64,000 nt of DNA from an uncultured Granulosicoccaceae bacterium (GTDB lineage Bacteria > Pseudomonadota > Gammaproteobacteria > Granulosicoccales > Granulosicoccaceae). Location: NCBI GenBank assembly GCA_937922675.1, contig CALAJN010000002.1, positions 62,001 through 126,000 of the forward strand. Direction: 5' to 3'. This document shows positions 17,479 through 26,752 of the stretch, piece by piece. The notes beneath the pieces are model-generated. The model was given only the letters and a program-made list of their open reading frames with translations, did not search any database and was not told the origin of the DNA. A program made the translations under genes and the position numbers. Every line of letters begins with the position of its first letter. The stretch's first letter is position 1.

Positions 17479-19398
17479 CTAGGCGAACAAGCGGGTATAA
17501 AAATCCAGCTCGGACTGCAAGGCCTTGATGATCGTGGATGCCTGACGAAACCCGTGTTGTTCACCTTCAAACTCATGGTACTCGACCGTCACTCCTCGCT
17601 CCTCCAGCGCGGCCACAATCATGCGTGACTGGTTGGGCGGCACGATCTTGTCCTGGCTGCCTTGCAGCACGATCATCGGTGTGTTGAAGCTGTCCAGATG
17701 ATGGATGGGTGAGCGAGCGATGTAGGTCTGCTTTGCCTCGGGGTATGGTCCCACCAGCGAATCGAGGTAGCGGCTCTCGAACTTGTGCGTATCGCCTGCC
17801 AGGGCCTCAAGATCTGCCACACCGTAGAGGCTTGCCCCTGCGGTGAAGGTGTCATGGAAAGCAAGGGCGCACAACACCGTAAAGCCACCAGCACTTCCTC
17901 CACGAATAATCAAGCGCTGCGGATCGGCATCACCACGGCGTACGAGATAGCGAGCAGCGGCCACGCAGTCCTCCACATCGGTGATACCCCAGTTGCCATC
18001 GAGGCGCTTGCGGTAGGCGCGACCAAAACCTGAGCTACCGCGGTAGTTCACGTCAACCACCCCAAAGCCGCGACTGGTCCAGAAGCGAATCCCGAGATTC
18101 AGTTGTGAGCGCGCAGCCGAGGTCGGCCCACCGTGCGCCATGACCACCAGCGGCGCGCGTTCATTCTCGGCCAGTGTGGCCTCCGGGTTGGCCGGTGCGT
18201 AGTAGAGCGCATGCGCGGTCTCCATGGCTGTTCCGGTGTCGACCTGCTCGGTGCTGCCTGTCGGAAAACTCAAGCGCTCGGGAGCCGGGAAAAAGGCACC
18301 GTCCATATCGAGTGCCCGAGGCTCTGCCACCGTGTGCCCATCGGCGATCACCGCGGCCCCTGAGGCGAAAGAGGCTGCGACCCAGGCAAGGCGCTCGCCG
18401 TCGCTACGGATAGCGTGAAAGGCGCTGTAGTCGCTTGTGTCAACCCCGCTCCCGTCCAGATATTCAAGGCCCCCCTCAAACCGTGCGCCGACAATGGAGC
18501 CATCGGGTTTGAACGCATAGCGAGACAAGCCAAACACCCATGGCGGGTATCCCAGTTCTCCGTCCACCACGTGTACCGGTGTGTCCTTGCCCTGCACGTA
18601 GAGTTGCCAGCCATCACCCTGCGCGGTGCGTGCGTCGCTCAGATAGTGCAACTCGCCGCTTGGTGACCACTCAGGTTGCACGATCGCGACGTTTGCAGCG
18701 TCACCACCAGCGACCAGTTGACGATCATTCAGCACGGGTTGATCGCCACCCAGATCAAGTCTTGCAACGTGCAGGGATGTCACATCCCAGGGCATGTTCG
18801 GGTGTTGCCACTCGACCCAGGCGAGAGAGCTGCCGTCAGGTGAGAGACGTGGTGAGCCGTAGAAGTCGGCCCCCGAGGCGAGTTCAACGCAACGCTCGCT
18901 ACCATCGTTTGCAATGGCCACCAACACGTTTTGGGGCTCATGCCTACCGGTGTCATGTCGTTCCATGACGGCAATCAGCCAACGGCGATCAACGGTCGGA
19001 CGAACATCGGCGTAGCGCCAGGCACTGGCTGTTGTCGGGGTAGCTGTCAACGCCGTTGGAACAAAGGCGTTTGCACCCGAGGTCTCTATCCGATAGAGCC
19101 GCTGGTCCCGGTATTCGCTGTACCAGACGACGCCACCGCTTGCCCACCACGAACCACCGCCATACTCATGCACAGTGGTGCGCACATTGGAGTCTTTGGG
19201 TGTGAGTTCTATCGCTGCCGGGGCGTCTGCGTGCACACTGCGGCGCATGATGGCTGTGCGCCCCCCTTCATCCGGGCGAGACTCGGCCCACCACACCATG
19301 TCCCCATCCGGAATCGCCTCGCTGATGCCGACAGCCCCGGCTACCAGAGTCTCCGGCGTGATGGGCGAGGGCCAGAGACCCGCTACTGGCCTGCTCAA
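17479..19398 (-). CDS. S9-family prolyl oligopeptidase-like serine peptidase
   Basis: A 639-residue peptidase of the dipeptidyl/acylaminoacyl-peptidase type. The first about 370 residues form a beta-propeller and the rest an alpha/beta-hydrolase domain with the serine in GGSAGGFTVL, aspartate in LQGSQDKIVPP and histidine in GEQHGF. No signal peptide is visible, so a cytosolic role in finishing peptide breakdown is likely. The start is TTG at 19398 with a GGAG about 10 bases upstream; the family start SPITPETLVAG follows closely. It lies 7 bases downstream of the hexosaminidase gene, so both probably share a transcript. Confidence 0.92.
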   Translation of the reverse strand: MSRPVAGLWPSPITPETLVAGAVGISEAIPDGDMVWWAESRPDEGGRTAIMRRSVHADAPAAIELTPKDSNVRTTVHEYGGGSWWASGGVVWYSEYRDQRLYRIETSGANAFVPTALTATPTTASAWRYADVRPTVDRRWLIAVMERHDTGRHEPQNVLVAIANDGSERCVELASGADFYGSPRLSPDGSSLAWVEWQHPNMPWDVTSLHVARLDLGGDQPVLNDRQLVAGGDAANVAIVQPEWSPSGELHYLSDARTAQGDGWQLYVQGKDTPVHVVDGELGYPPWVFGLSRYAFKPDGSIVGARFEGGLEYLDGSGVDTSDYSAFHAIRSDGERLAWVAASFASGAAVIADGHTVAEPRALDMDGAFFPAPERLSFPTGSTEQVDTGTAMETAHALYYAPANPEATLAENERAPLVVMAHGGPTSAARSQLNLGIRFWTSRGFGVVDVNYRGSSGFGRAYRKRLDGNWGITDVEDCVAAARYLVRRGDADPQRLIIRGGSAGGFTVLCALAFHDTFTAGASLYGVADLEALAGDTHKFESRYLDSLVGPYPEAKQTYIARSPIHHLDSFNTPMIVLQGSQDKIVPPNQSRMIVAALEERGVTVEYHEFEGEQHGFRQASTIIKALQSELDFYTRLFA

Positions 19399-19405
19399 GA
19401 TCGGA

Positions 19406-22246
19406 CTACTCCAGGCTGTCTATCCGACCCGCTCTACTGCCATTGGCAGAACGGGCTCGAACCGAGGTGATACCAGCAGCCGATGTACCCGGAACGAAGG
19501 TTGATAGCGCGCTGCCGGTACCCGCTTCGAGCGGCAGACCGGGATAGGCGATGTTCATTTCCAGAGTGCCTGTGCTGGTGTTGGCGCCGGGGACAGGGAT
19601 GCGGTATTGCACACCGGCTGCGTCAAGTTTTGCAAGTTCCTTGGTACCGAGCGCTGCGGCAAAGCTTGCCCAGTCGTCGGCGAGTAATTCGTCGCTCACA
19701 AGATTGGAGCTGGCCGAGAAGGTGGTGCCAGCGGCATAGTCGAGTTCCCACTCCGCACGGTGCCAGGCGCGCTCGGCCAGAGCGAGCATGCGCGGAAAGG
19801 CCATGTAGTCCACTTGTGCTGCTGTGCGTACCGTCTCACCCCACAGCTGACCTTGCATACCAATGTAGTCAGGACTGCCGGTCGTGCCGGTGGCTGTCCA
19901 GCTGTCGCCAGTGTTGGTGATCGATGTCTCCGCATTCTGCGGGAGATTCTCGGGGGCAAAGGCAAACACCTTGCGCGAGTCAGTGAAGCGGGTGGCCCAA
20001 TAATAGCCACGCTCCTCCGGATCGACTTCTTGCGGGAAGTCGAAGTACAGGAAATCCGGCACGGCGATGACGGTCTCGAAGCCGCGGTTGGCAAAGCCTG
20101 CAGCGTTGTTGTAGTTGCTGGCGCTGTGTACCACTTCCCAGAAGCCGACGCCGGCGCGGGAAGTGGCCAGAGTGCTTGCGTTGCGATCATCGTAGATATC
20201 CTGATAGGCGTACATCGCGGGTATGCCTGCCGCGTTGACAATCTCGCTGACCCGCTCGACAAAGTGGGGCTGCAGGTCTTCGCGAGAGTTCACGCCCGCG
20301 GTGTTTTGTATGTAGGCGGCACAGGCGGGTGAGCCTTCCCAGGGGAAGTCCCATGCACCGGGATCAAAGCTCACACCGCTGGGTCCAAAGCCAAAACCCT
20401 TGAACACGTTGTTGGCTTCATCGCCACCCATATGCCACACATCCAGCTCTGCACCTGCTGCGGTATACATGGCGCTGACCTCATTGACAACGGTCTCGAT
20501 GAAGGTGTAGGTCCCTGCAATGCAGGGGTTCAGAATGCCGTCGTCGTAGTGCTGGATGGTGCGGTAGCGTGACGTGTCGTCTGGGTCATCAATACGGATG
20601 TCGGTGCTGTCCGGCGAGCCGAGATTGGCCGCACGTGCTCGCATGGACACAACGGCGGCTCTGGCGTGAGCCGGCATATCGATGGCCGGGATGACATCGA
20701 CAAAACGTGCTGTTGCGTATTCAAGGATCTCGATGAAATCAGCACGGGTGAAGAACCCGCTGCCAGCGTTGTTGCTGGCAGGCCCCGAGCCCAATTGCGG
20801 CATCAAGGCATTGCCTTCAAACACATCGCCATTGCTGTCGAGCTGAAATTGGCGCCGGCCACCGACCGAGGTCAACTCGGGCAGAGACGGGATCTGTATA
20901 CGCCAGCCCTCATCATCGGTGAGGTGGATGTGCAGCTTGTTCAATTTGTAGGCAGCCATCTGATCGATGACACGCTTGATCGTAGCAACAGAGTGAAAGT
21001 TGCGCGCCACATCGATATGCATGCCGCGATAGGCAAATCGCGGTGCATCACTGACCGCGACGTAAGGAATCGAGCCGAGTCCGGGTTGCACGAGAGCAAG
21101 CACGGATTGGGCACCGTAGAAGACCCCTGCCTGATCACCACCAACGATGTTGATGCCATCGTCGTCGATATCCAGTATGTAGGCCTCGGCTCCGAGCGCA
21201 CCGTCAATGCTCGTGGTGACCGTTGTACCGTTTGCTGCGGACATGAAGGTCGCTTTGCGAGATGCCAATGCTGCCACCGAGGCTGGCGGTAGCAAGCCTG
21301 TATCAAAGGAGATACCGCCTGATACATCGAGGCTGCCGGTGCGAGCGATCAGCGAACTTGGCCGCGGTACGATACGGGATTGGATGTCTGTGAGGGTCAG
21401 ACTTGCGGCTCGTCGGCTGGTATCCGCATTGGCGGCAAAGCGTGTCGCAGGCGTTGCGAGTGGCACGGTTTCAGTGCTGAAGGAGCGCGCGTTGTCACCT
21501 GTGATCGGTTGCGCGTAGGCTGACTCATCGGTGTCCTGATCAGTATTGGCGACCAGAGTGACTCGCGGATTGCCATCAGACAGATTTTGCACGAACCAGT
21601 AGCGCGGCATGAAATCGCTCTCGATCAGGTGCTGGAATTCGGTGATCAAGCGGACGGTTTCGACGTTGCCATCAAAGCCCTGGAAGGTGTCTGAAGGGGC
21701 AAGGTAGTTGAGGTCCCCGTTGACCTGAAAGACATTGAACTTGTCGCTGTCGGCTCGCAGAATACGGCGGATGCTGTGGAAATAGAGCCGCCAATCTGTG
21801 CCGCTCAAAGCGCCTGCGGCATCTTTTATATGCAGATTGGTGACGCTGCAGGAGCGATAGGCGGCACCCAATGCCGCGCAGTCGAAGGAGGATTCGTTGC
21901 CCTGATTTTCGGTGACCTCATAGACGACGCCGAGATCGCCAATGAGATCTTCTGCACGTGTGCGTCCCGCCGTCGAGACCAGCTCTGCGCCGACTGTGTC
22001 GATATCAAGACGGGGAAGCAGGGTGCCGGCTTGCGACAGATCCTGTGAGCCAGTTCCGCCACCTGTGCCTCCGACCGTGCCGCCGGTCGTGCCCACACCG
22101 GTGGTCGTGCCATTGCCCGTGGTGCCCCCCGAGCTGTCATCACCGCCGGAGCTACAAGCGCCAAGCAGCACTGCGGCGAGCGCCGTGCTGAGGAGAAGGG
22201 CGGGCGTTCTGACCCGATATCGGGGAAGTGCTGAGGAGTGCGTCAT
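19406..22246 (-). CDS. GH20 beta-N-acetylhexosaminidase (chitobiase-like) lipoprotein
   Basis: Exo-acting hydrolase releasing GlcNAc from chitooligosaccharides. The 946 residues begin with a lipoprotein signal (LLLSTALAAVLLGAC, cysteine at about 30) followed by a Gly/Thr-rich linker. Next come a CHB_HEX-type carbohydrate-binding domain (about 75-270), a GH20b domain (about 290-440), the GH20 barrel with LHIHLTDDEGWRIQIPSLPE and the catalytic Asp-Glu pair in HMGGDEANN, and a C-terminal immunoglobulin-like part. The signal places it on a membrane facing the periplasm or outside. The ATG at 22246 precedes the signal peptide directly. Expected substrate is chitobiose or longer chitin fragments. 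Confidence 0.93.
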   Translation of the reverse strand: MTHSSALPRYRVRTPALLLSTALAAVLLGACSSGGDDSSGGTTGNGTTTGVGTTGGTVGGTGGGTGSQDLSQAGTLLPRLDIDTVGAELVSTAGRTRAEDLIGDLGVVYEVTENQGNESSFDCAALGAAYRSCSVTNLHIKDAAGALSGTDWRLYFHSIRRILRADSDKFNVFQVNGDLNYLAPSDTFQGFDGNVETVRLITEFQHLIESDFMPRYWFVQNLSDGNPRVTLVANTDQDTDESAYAQPITGDNARSFSTETVPLATPATRFAANADTSRRAASLTLTDIQSRIVPRPSSLIARTGSLDVSGGISFDTGLLPPASVAALASRKATFMSAANGTTVTTSIDGALGAEAYILDIDDDGINIVGGDQAGVFYGAQSVLALVQPGLGSIPYVAVSDAPRFAYRGMHIDVARNFHSVATIKRVIDQMAAYKLNKLHIHLTDDEGWRIQIPSLPELTSVGGRRQFQLDSNGDVFEGNALMPQLGSGPASNNAGSGFFTRADFIEILEYATARFVDVIPAIDMPAHARAAVVSMRARAANLGSPDSTDIRIDDPDDTSRYRTIQHYDDGILNPCIAGTYTFIETVVNEVSAMYTAAGAELDVWHMGGDEANNVFKGFGFGPSGVSFDPGAWDFPWEGSPACAAYIQNTAGVNSREDLQPHFVERVSEIVNAAGIPAMYAYQDIYDDRNASTLATSRAGVGFWEVVHSASNYNNAAGFANRGFETVIAVPDFLYFDFPQEVDPEERGYYWATRFTDSRKVFAFAPENLPQNAETSITNTGDSWTATGTTGSPDYIGMQGQLWGETVRTAAQVDYMAFPRMLALAERAWHRAEWELDYAAGTTFSASSNLVSDELLADDWASFAAALGTKELAKLDAAGVQYRIPVPGANTSTGTLEMNIAYPGLPLEAGTGSALSTFVPGTSAAGITSVRARSANGSRAGRIDSLE

Positions 22247-22373
22247 GCTACCTATGATACCGCTCAGCCTCGCGAGTTTCGGTGGGCATTCCGACCCGCT
22301 TGCCTGTTCGTCATTCGCCCCATGCCGTCTGCTGCTCCGCCTCGAGTACCGCCGAGCGCCGCCACTACCACTG

Positions 22374-22389
22374 ATCAACTCGAGTTGAT
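22374..22389. promoter_or_regulatory. 16-bp perfect palindrome between hexosaminidase and M42 genes
   Basis: ATCAACTCGAGTTGAT is a perfect 16-bp palindrome, 128 bp upstream of the minus-strand hexosaminidase start and 91 bp upstream of the plus-strand peptidase start. A good -10 element TATACT (22444-22449) for the peptidase gene lies downstream, with no clear -35. The palindrome looks like an operator for a dimeric regulator of either or both divergent genes; which regulator is unknown. Confidence 0.55.
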
Positions 22390-22479
22390 GTCGTAGCATT
22401 GGGTTTGATCTTGGCTGGTATCACGCTTGGCCAGTCACGCTCGTATACTCCCTCATCCACAACGAACAAACAGTGACCG

Positions 22480-23727
22480 ATGGCCGACGCACGCCCCTGG
22501 ACCGAATCGATGCCCGAAGAGCAGTTCGGCTTCATGCGAGACATTCTCGCAGCCCCCAGCCCGATCGGGCTTGAGTCGGCAATGACCATTGGGGTCCTCA
22601 AGCCCTACTTTGACAGTTTCATGCCAGATAGCTGGGCCATGCACCGCTATGTGGGTAACGCCGGGGTTGTCTGGGACTCACACCCGGGCGAGGACGAGCG
22701 CTTCAGCATCATGCTGGTCGGCCACGCCGACAAGATTCGTCTGCAGGTGCGCAAGGTCGGCGCGGATGGCAAGGTCTGGATCAACAGTGACAGCTTCCTG
22801 CCGACCACCCTGATTGGGCACGAAGTGACTCTGTTCAGTGAGGATCCTGACGCGCCTGGAAGCTACCGCAAGCTTGAGGGCGGCACCATCGAAGCGCTCG
22901 GCGCCATCCACTTTTCTGATCCTGCACAACGTACGGGTGACAAGGGGATTCGTCCTAACTCGCTCTACCTGGACCTGCAGATTCATGGCAAGAACAAGGC
23001 AGATCAGATCAAGCGCCTGGGTGTAAAGCCGGGTGACTCGCTGTTGTTGAATCGACCGATCAAGCGCGGCTTCAGCCCCGATACGTTCTATGGGGCTTAC
23101 CTCGACAACGGACTCGGATGCTTTGTTACCGCTGAAGTAGCCAAGCTTGTGGCAGCTGCTGGCGGTACCAAAAACGTACGTTGTCTGTATGCAATTGCCT
23201 CACATGAAGAGATCGGACGATTCGGTTCACGGGTGCTGGCAGGGGAACTCAAGCCCGATATCCTGGTGGGGGTTGATGTCAATCATGACTATGTGGCCGC
23301 CCCCGGTATTGGAGATCGCAACATGCAGGCGCTCGAAATGGGCAAGGGCTTTACCCTGACCACCGGAGCGATTGTCAGCGAAGCGCTGAATGCGCGTATC
23401 AAGCGCGCGGCACAGGCAGCCGACATTCCCATGCAAATCGATGTCAGTGGCCGTGATACCGGGACCGACGGCATGGCGGCAGTGCTTGCCAGTGTGGACA
23501 GTGCTGCAACTTCTGTAGGGTTTCCCACGCGCAACATGCACACTATCTCCGAGTCAGGACATACAGGCGATGTGCTTGCAGCCATTCATGTCCTCAAGGA
23601 TACGATTCTTGCGCTCGACGCCGAAGACGATCCACGCGAGGCCTTCCGCTCGGAGCACCCGAGGCTGGATCAGGTCACCCCGTTGGTGCACCAGGGATTT
23701 GACAAGATCGAGACAGACAAGAGCTAG
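22480..23727 (+). CDS. M42-family metallo-aminopeptidase/hydrolase
   Basis: A 415-residue cytosolic zinc peptidase of the M42 type. The metal and catalytic segments appear in family order: GHADKIRLQV (first histidine), AYLDNGLGC (bridging Asp), SHEEIGRFGS (catalytic and metal Glu), VGVDVNHDY (Asp), GTDGMAAVL and SESGHTGDVLA (last His). An inserted domain (about 80-185) is also usual in M42. The spacing of the first motif differs somewhat from textbook M42 (HADKI rather than HMDEI), so M42-like is safer than a named enzyme. It is divergent from the hexosaminidase gene, with a palindrome between them. Confidence 0.88.
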   Translation: MADARPWTESMPEEQFGFMRDILAAPSPIGLESAMTIGVLKPYFDSFMPDSWAMHRYVGNAGVVWDSHPGEDERFSIMLVGHADKIRLQVRKVGADGKVWINSDSFLPTTLIGHEVTLFSEDPDAPGSYRKLEGGTIEALGAIHFSDPAQRTGDKGIRPNSLYLDLQIHGKNKADQIKRLGVKPGDSLLLNRPIKRGFSPDTFYGAYLDNGLGCFVTAEVAKLVAAAGGTKNVRCLYAIASHEEIGRFGSRVLAGELKPDILVGVDVNHDYVAAPGIGDRNMQALEMGKGFTLTTGAIVSEALNARIKRAAQAADIPMQIDVSGRDTGTDGMAAVLASVDSAATSVGFPTRNMHTISESGHTGDVLAAIHVLKDTILALDAEDDPREAFRSEHPRLDQVTPLVHQGFDKIETDKS

Positions 23728-23748
23728 CACTGCTGTGGCGGCCGCTCG

Positions 23749-23779
23749 GGGCGCATTCTCGAGTGACGAGAATGCGCCC
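23749..23779. terminator. Perfect 13-bp hairpin between convergent genes
   Basis: GGGCGCATTCTCG (23749-23761) pairs perfectly with 23767-23779 around the loop AGTGA. It sits 21 bp after the M42 gene and 26 bp from the end of the convergent MDR gene. No T-run follows on either strand, but the position and GC-rich stem suggest a bidirectional transcript-end structure. Confidence 0.75.
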
Positions 23780-23805
23780 GCTGCTGCCCAGATGCTGCTT
23801 GTTTG

Positions 23806-24804
23806 TCAGCTTGTGTGTACGTCAACGACCACCTTGCCAACAGCGCTGCCACTTGTCAGCCTCGCGTGTGCATCGCCAACCTGCTCCAGTGAGTAGCGCG
23901 GCTCGTCCAGCAGCGGCCTGAGTACCCCGGCATCGACCAATTGCGCAAGCTCTGCCAACACAGCCCCATGTGTTTCACGCCCGACGTCATGCATCATGGG
24001 TATCAGCATGAATACGACGTGCAGAGACAAACCCTTGAAATGTGCGACTGTGAGATCCAGCGATAGCAAGGACACCGTAGTGGCTACATGCGCGTTCAGC
24101 GCAGCAGCCTCAAAGGAATTGACCAGATTCTCGCCACCCACGCTGTCGTAGACAATGTCAAAGCCCTTGCCACCCGTGTGCTTGGCAACGTAGTCAGCAA
24201 CGGATTCAGTTGTGTAGTCAATGGCACTTGCACCATAGCCCTTGATCAGCTCCAGTTTGTCAGGCGTGCTGCCTGTAGCAAACACCTCGGCACCCCAGTG
24301 CTGTGCAAGCTGTATTGCAATATGACCGACTCCACCGGTTCCGCCGTGTACCAGCACCTTGTTGCCTTTGCCTGTTTTGGCACGCTGCAATCCTTCGTGT
24401 GCTGTGATGCCGCAAAGCGGTAGTGCCGCTGCCTCACGCATCGACACGGATTTGGGTTTGTGCGCGATCAGGCGTGCATCAGCTGGCATGTACTCTGCCA
24501 ATGCGCCTTGCAGATCCAGTAGGCCACCCGCACAGCCGTAGACCTCGTCACCCACTGCAAAATCGGTAACACCTGCGCCAACCTCTGCAACTGTGCCAGC
24601 GAAGTCCATACCAAGTACAGCCGGTAGGCTCGGAGACAAAGGCAGTTGCTCCTGACCCAGCGCTCGAATCATCGTGTCTACCGTATTGACGCTGGTTGCG
24701 GCTACGCGTACCAGTACCTGTCCAGCCTGTGCGCTCGGTTGCACCCTATCGGTTGCCTTGAAGGGCGCGTCGGGACCATAGGCGTCCAGAATCATTGCTT
24801 TCAT
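23806..24804 (-). CDS. MDR-family NADPH:quinone reductase-like oxidoreductase
   Basis: A 332-residue zinc-free medium-chain dehydrogenase of the quinone oxidoreductase branch. It has the GroES-like N-terminal domain (LGMDFAGTVAEVGAGV) and a Rossmann motif VHGGTGGVGHIAIQLA. The Cys/His/Glu zinc ligands of true alcohol dehydrogenases are absent. Substrate cannot be assigned. It is the third gene of a co-directional run (LLM oxidoreductase, SDR, MDR), with 34 bp between it and the SDR gene, opposite a LysR regulator. Confidence 0.9.
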   Translation of the reverse strand: MKAMILDAYGPDAPFKATDRVQPSAQAGQVLVRVAATSVNTVDTMIRALGQEQLPLSPSLPAVLGMDFAGTVAEVGAGVTDFAVGDEVYGCAGGLLDLQGALAEYMPADARLIAHKPKSVSMREAAALPLCGITAHEGLQRAKTGKGNKVLVHGGTGGVGHIAIQLAQHWGAEVFATGSTPDKLELIKGYGASAIDYTTESVADYVAKHTGGKGFDIVYDSVGGENLVNSFEAAALNAHVATTVSLLSLDLTVAHFKGLSLHVVFMLIPMMHDVGRETHGAVLAELAQLVDAGVLRPLLDEPRYSLEQVGDAHARLTSGSAVGKVVVDVHTS

Positions 24805-24838
24805 GGGAGGTGTTTTTCTGTGTCAGTGTTGAAGTGAA

Positions 24839-25645
24839 TCAGAGATAGGGAGTCAGTAAGGTCTGGATGGACTGTGTGACGCGCTGACTGAGTGCAGAGT
24901 CCAGAGCGTCGCGGTGCGGCGGGCCGAACTGTCCGATGTCATTGTCGAAGTACTTGCCGGTCGCTGACTCAAATTCGTCTGACAGCGCGGCACGCATGAG
25001 AATGTCTGCACCGATGCGTAGGTCGTTTCCGGCTACACCGAAGCCGTCACGTACCATCTTGGTTGCCAGCAGAGAACCCGGATTGATCGCTACAACGACT
25101 GGCCCCTCATCACCCAGCGCTGAAGCCAGCTGTGCCGAATACATCGTCAGAGCCAGTTTGCTCTGAGCGTAGGCATCCATGTCTGACAGTGTTTTGTTGC
25201 CAGCGAGAGCATCGCCATCAACTGTTGCCTGCGCGGCAGATGAGAGGTTGATGATCCGGCCAGTGGCGGGCAGCAGAGGCAGCAAAGCCTGCGTCAACAA
25301 CCAGGGCGCAAAGGTGTTGACAGCAAAGCGTACATCGAAGCCATCCGGTGTTCTTGGTGTGTCGGTCTTCAATACTCCTGCGTTATTGATGAGCACGTCG
25401 AGTTGCGAATGTTCTGCTCTTACCTGCTGTGCCAGGCGTGTCACCTCGGCAAGCTGTGAGAAATCTGCACGGTAGCTTTGTGCCTGTCCATCACCAGGCA
25501 GTGCGGACAGCGTATTGACAACATCCTGCAATTTTTTGGCACTGCGTCCGTGAACCAGTACGTGATGGCCAGCCTCAACCAGCAATTGAGCCGCGACAAG
25601 GCCGATACCGTCGGTTGCACCTGTAATGAGGATGCGTTTTTTCAC
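24839..25645 (-). CDS. SDR-family NAD(P)-dependent oxidoreductase
   Basis: A 268-residue classical-like short-chain dehydrogenase. The cofactor motif is ITGATDGIGLVAA (TGxxxGIG), INNAGVL is the NNAG motif, and INLSSAAQA plus the active-site pair in DMDAYAQSKLAL (YxxxK) are present. The retinol dehydrogenase-like subgroup is plausible. The GTG start at 25645 places the glycine motif near the N-terminus as usual; AGAG lies about 12 bases upstream, a weak ribosome site. It sits between the LLM flavoprotein and the MDR reductase, probably in one operon; substrate unknown. Confidence 0.9.
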   Translation of the reverse strand: MKKRILITGATDGIGLVAAQLLVEAGHHVLVHGRSAKKLQDVVNTLSALPGDGQAQSYRADFSQLAEVTRLAQQVRAEHSQLDVLINNAGVLKTDTPRTPDGFDVRFAVNTFAPWLLTQALLPLLPATGRIINLSSAAQATVDGDALAGNKTLSDMDAYAQSKLALTMYSAQLASALGDEGPVVVAINPGSLLATKMVRDGFGVAGNDLRIGADILMRAALSDEFESATGKYFDNDIGQFGPPHRDALDSALSQRVTQSIQTLLTPYL

Positions 25646-25667
25646 AGTGTTCAATTCTCTTTGTTGG

Positions 25668-26672
25668 TCAGCTGAAGCCGGGTAACACATCGTCGGCGAT
25701 GCGTTGCAAGGTCGTTTCAATATCGATCTGGTTGAACCGCAGATTCAAGGCGACATGATTGACGCCGATCTCCTCCAATGCCTGCAGGAAAGCCAGTAGA
25801 TGGTCAACACCCAAACGCATACCCAGGTGGATCGGTTGTGGTGGTGCGGCGGAGTTGTCAACAAGATCAATGTAGAGTGGTTGCATGACGGGTTTGTCGT
25901 ACTCACTGACGGCGTGCACTCGGCTGCGCCAATCCGCGATCACAGACGCCTGAGCCTGCAGCGGGCGTGGGTAGGTCATCCATCCATCCGCATGCTGTGC
26001 AATCCAGTCAGGGTCTTGTCGGCTGCCGCCGGTGACCAAAAGCGGCAGGCGGCCAGCACAGGGCTTGGGGAGCAAGTCCATGCCTGCACCCACTTGCCCC
26101 AGCGGGTTATCAATGCAAGGGCGGACCTCGGCAGCACGTCGGATGTAGTCCACGCCATCGCGGAATCGGGTGCCGCGCTCCTCAAAGGAGGCATTGAGTG
26201 CGGGGTACTCCTCTGGCCGATCACCGGACGCAATGCCCAACAATAAACGACCGCCGGACAGCTGATCCCCGCTGGCAGCCGCCTTGGCGATGTGTGCGGG
26301 GTGGCGAAGCGGCAAGATGATGCTCGCTACGCCCAGCGCAATACGTGATGTGCAGCCTGCCAGCACGCCCAGATACACAAAGGGATCAAAGGTCTGACCG
26401 GCATCGCCAAACGAGGGCACGTCAAACGGCACATCACGCAACCAGAGCGCCTTGAAGCCAAGCTCATCGGCAAGCACTGCGCGCTCCAGATGCCGCGCCA
26501 TTGTTGGCCGTGAGTCCGACGGGTAGTGCTCCAAAGGCACTACCAGACCGATGCTCATTCTGCCGGAAGTGAAAACCGCACTGTAGGCCTGATTCAGCGT
26601 GTCAAATCCTGTTGCAGAGGGGTCGCGCGTGGCGCTGTCATGCGTGGGTGTCTGGTTTGATTCTGTTTTCAC
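25668..26672 (-). CDS. LLM-class (bacterial luciferase-like) flavin-dependent oxidoreductase
   Basis: A 334-residue TIM-barrel monooxygenase of the luciferase-like family that uses reduced flavin. Typical segments are SIGLVVPLEHYP, LADELGFKALWLRDVPF, GVASIILPLRHPAHIAKAA and LLLGIASGDRPEEYPALN. The last and its surroundings match the TIGR03571-like subgroup as I recall it. It is the first gene of the three-gene run, 22 bp upstream of the SDR start, and is transcribed divergently from a LysR regulator 80 bp away. The substrate is not evident. Confidence 0.88.
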   Translation of the reverse strand: MKTESNQTPTHDSATRDPSATGFDTLNQAYSAVFTSGRMSIGLVVPLEHYPSDSRPTMARHLERAVLADELGFKALWLRDVPFDVPSFGDAGQTFDPFVYLGVLAGCTSRIALGVASIILPLRHPAHIAKAAASGDQLSGGRLLLGIASGDRPEEYPALNASFEERGTRFRDGVDYIRRAAEVRPCIDNPLGQVGAGMDLLPKPCAGRLPLLVTGGSRQDPDWIAQHADGWMTYPRPLQAQASVIADWRSRVHAVSEYDKPVMQPLYIDLVDNSAAPPQPIHLGMRLGVDHLLAFLQALEEIGVNHVALNLRFNQIDIETTLQRIADDVLPGFS

Positions 26673-26682
26673 GGCGCTAGCC

Positions 26683-26749
26683 TATTATCTGCTTCAAGAA
26701 TATAAAACGGGTTAATCTGAGCTTCTGAATTCGGTTTTTGAAGATAATA
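26683..26749. promoter_or_regulatory. Divergent control region with inverted repeat (LLM operon / LysR)
   Basis: TATTATC at 26683-26689 is repeated inverted as GATAATA at 26743-26749. Counting flanks, TATTATCTGCTTCAA faces TTGAAGATAATA with a 3-base offset. The stretch between is AT-rich against its surroundings and includes TATAAA (26701-26706), a possible -10 for the LysR gene. LysR-type regulators commonly bind such divergent spacers. Confidence 0.45.
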
Positions 26750-26752
26750 ACG

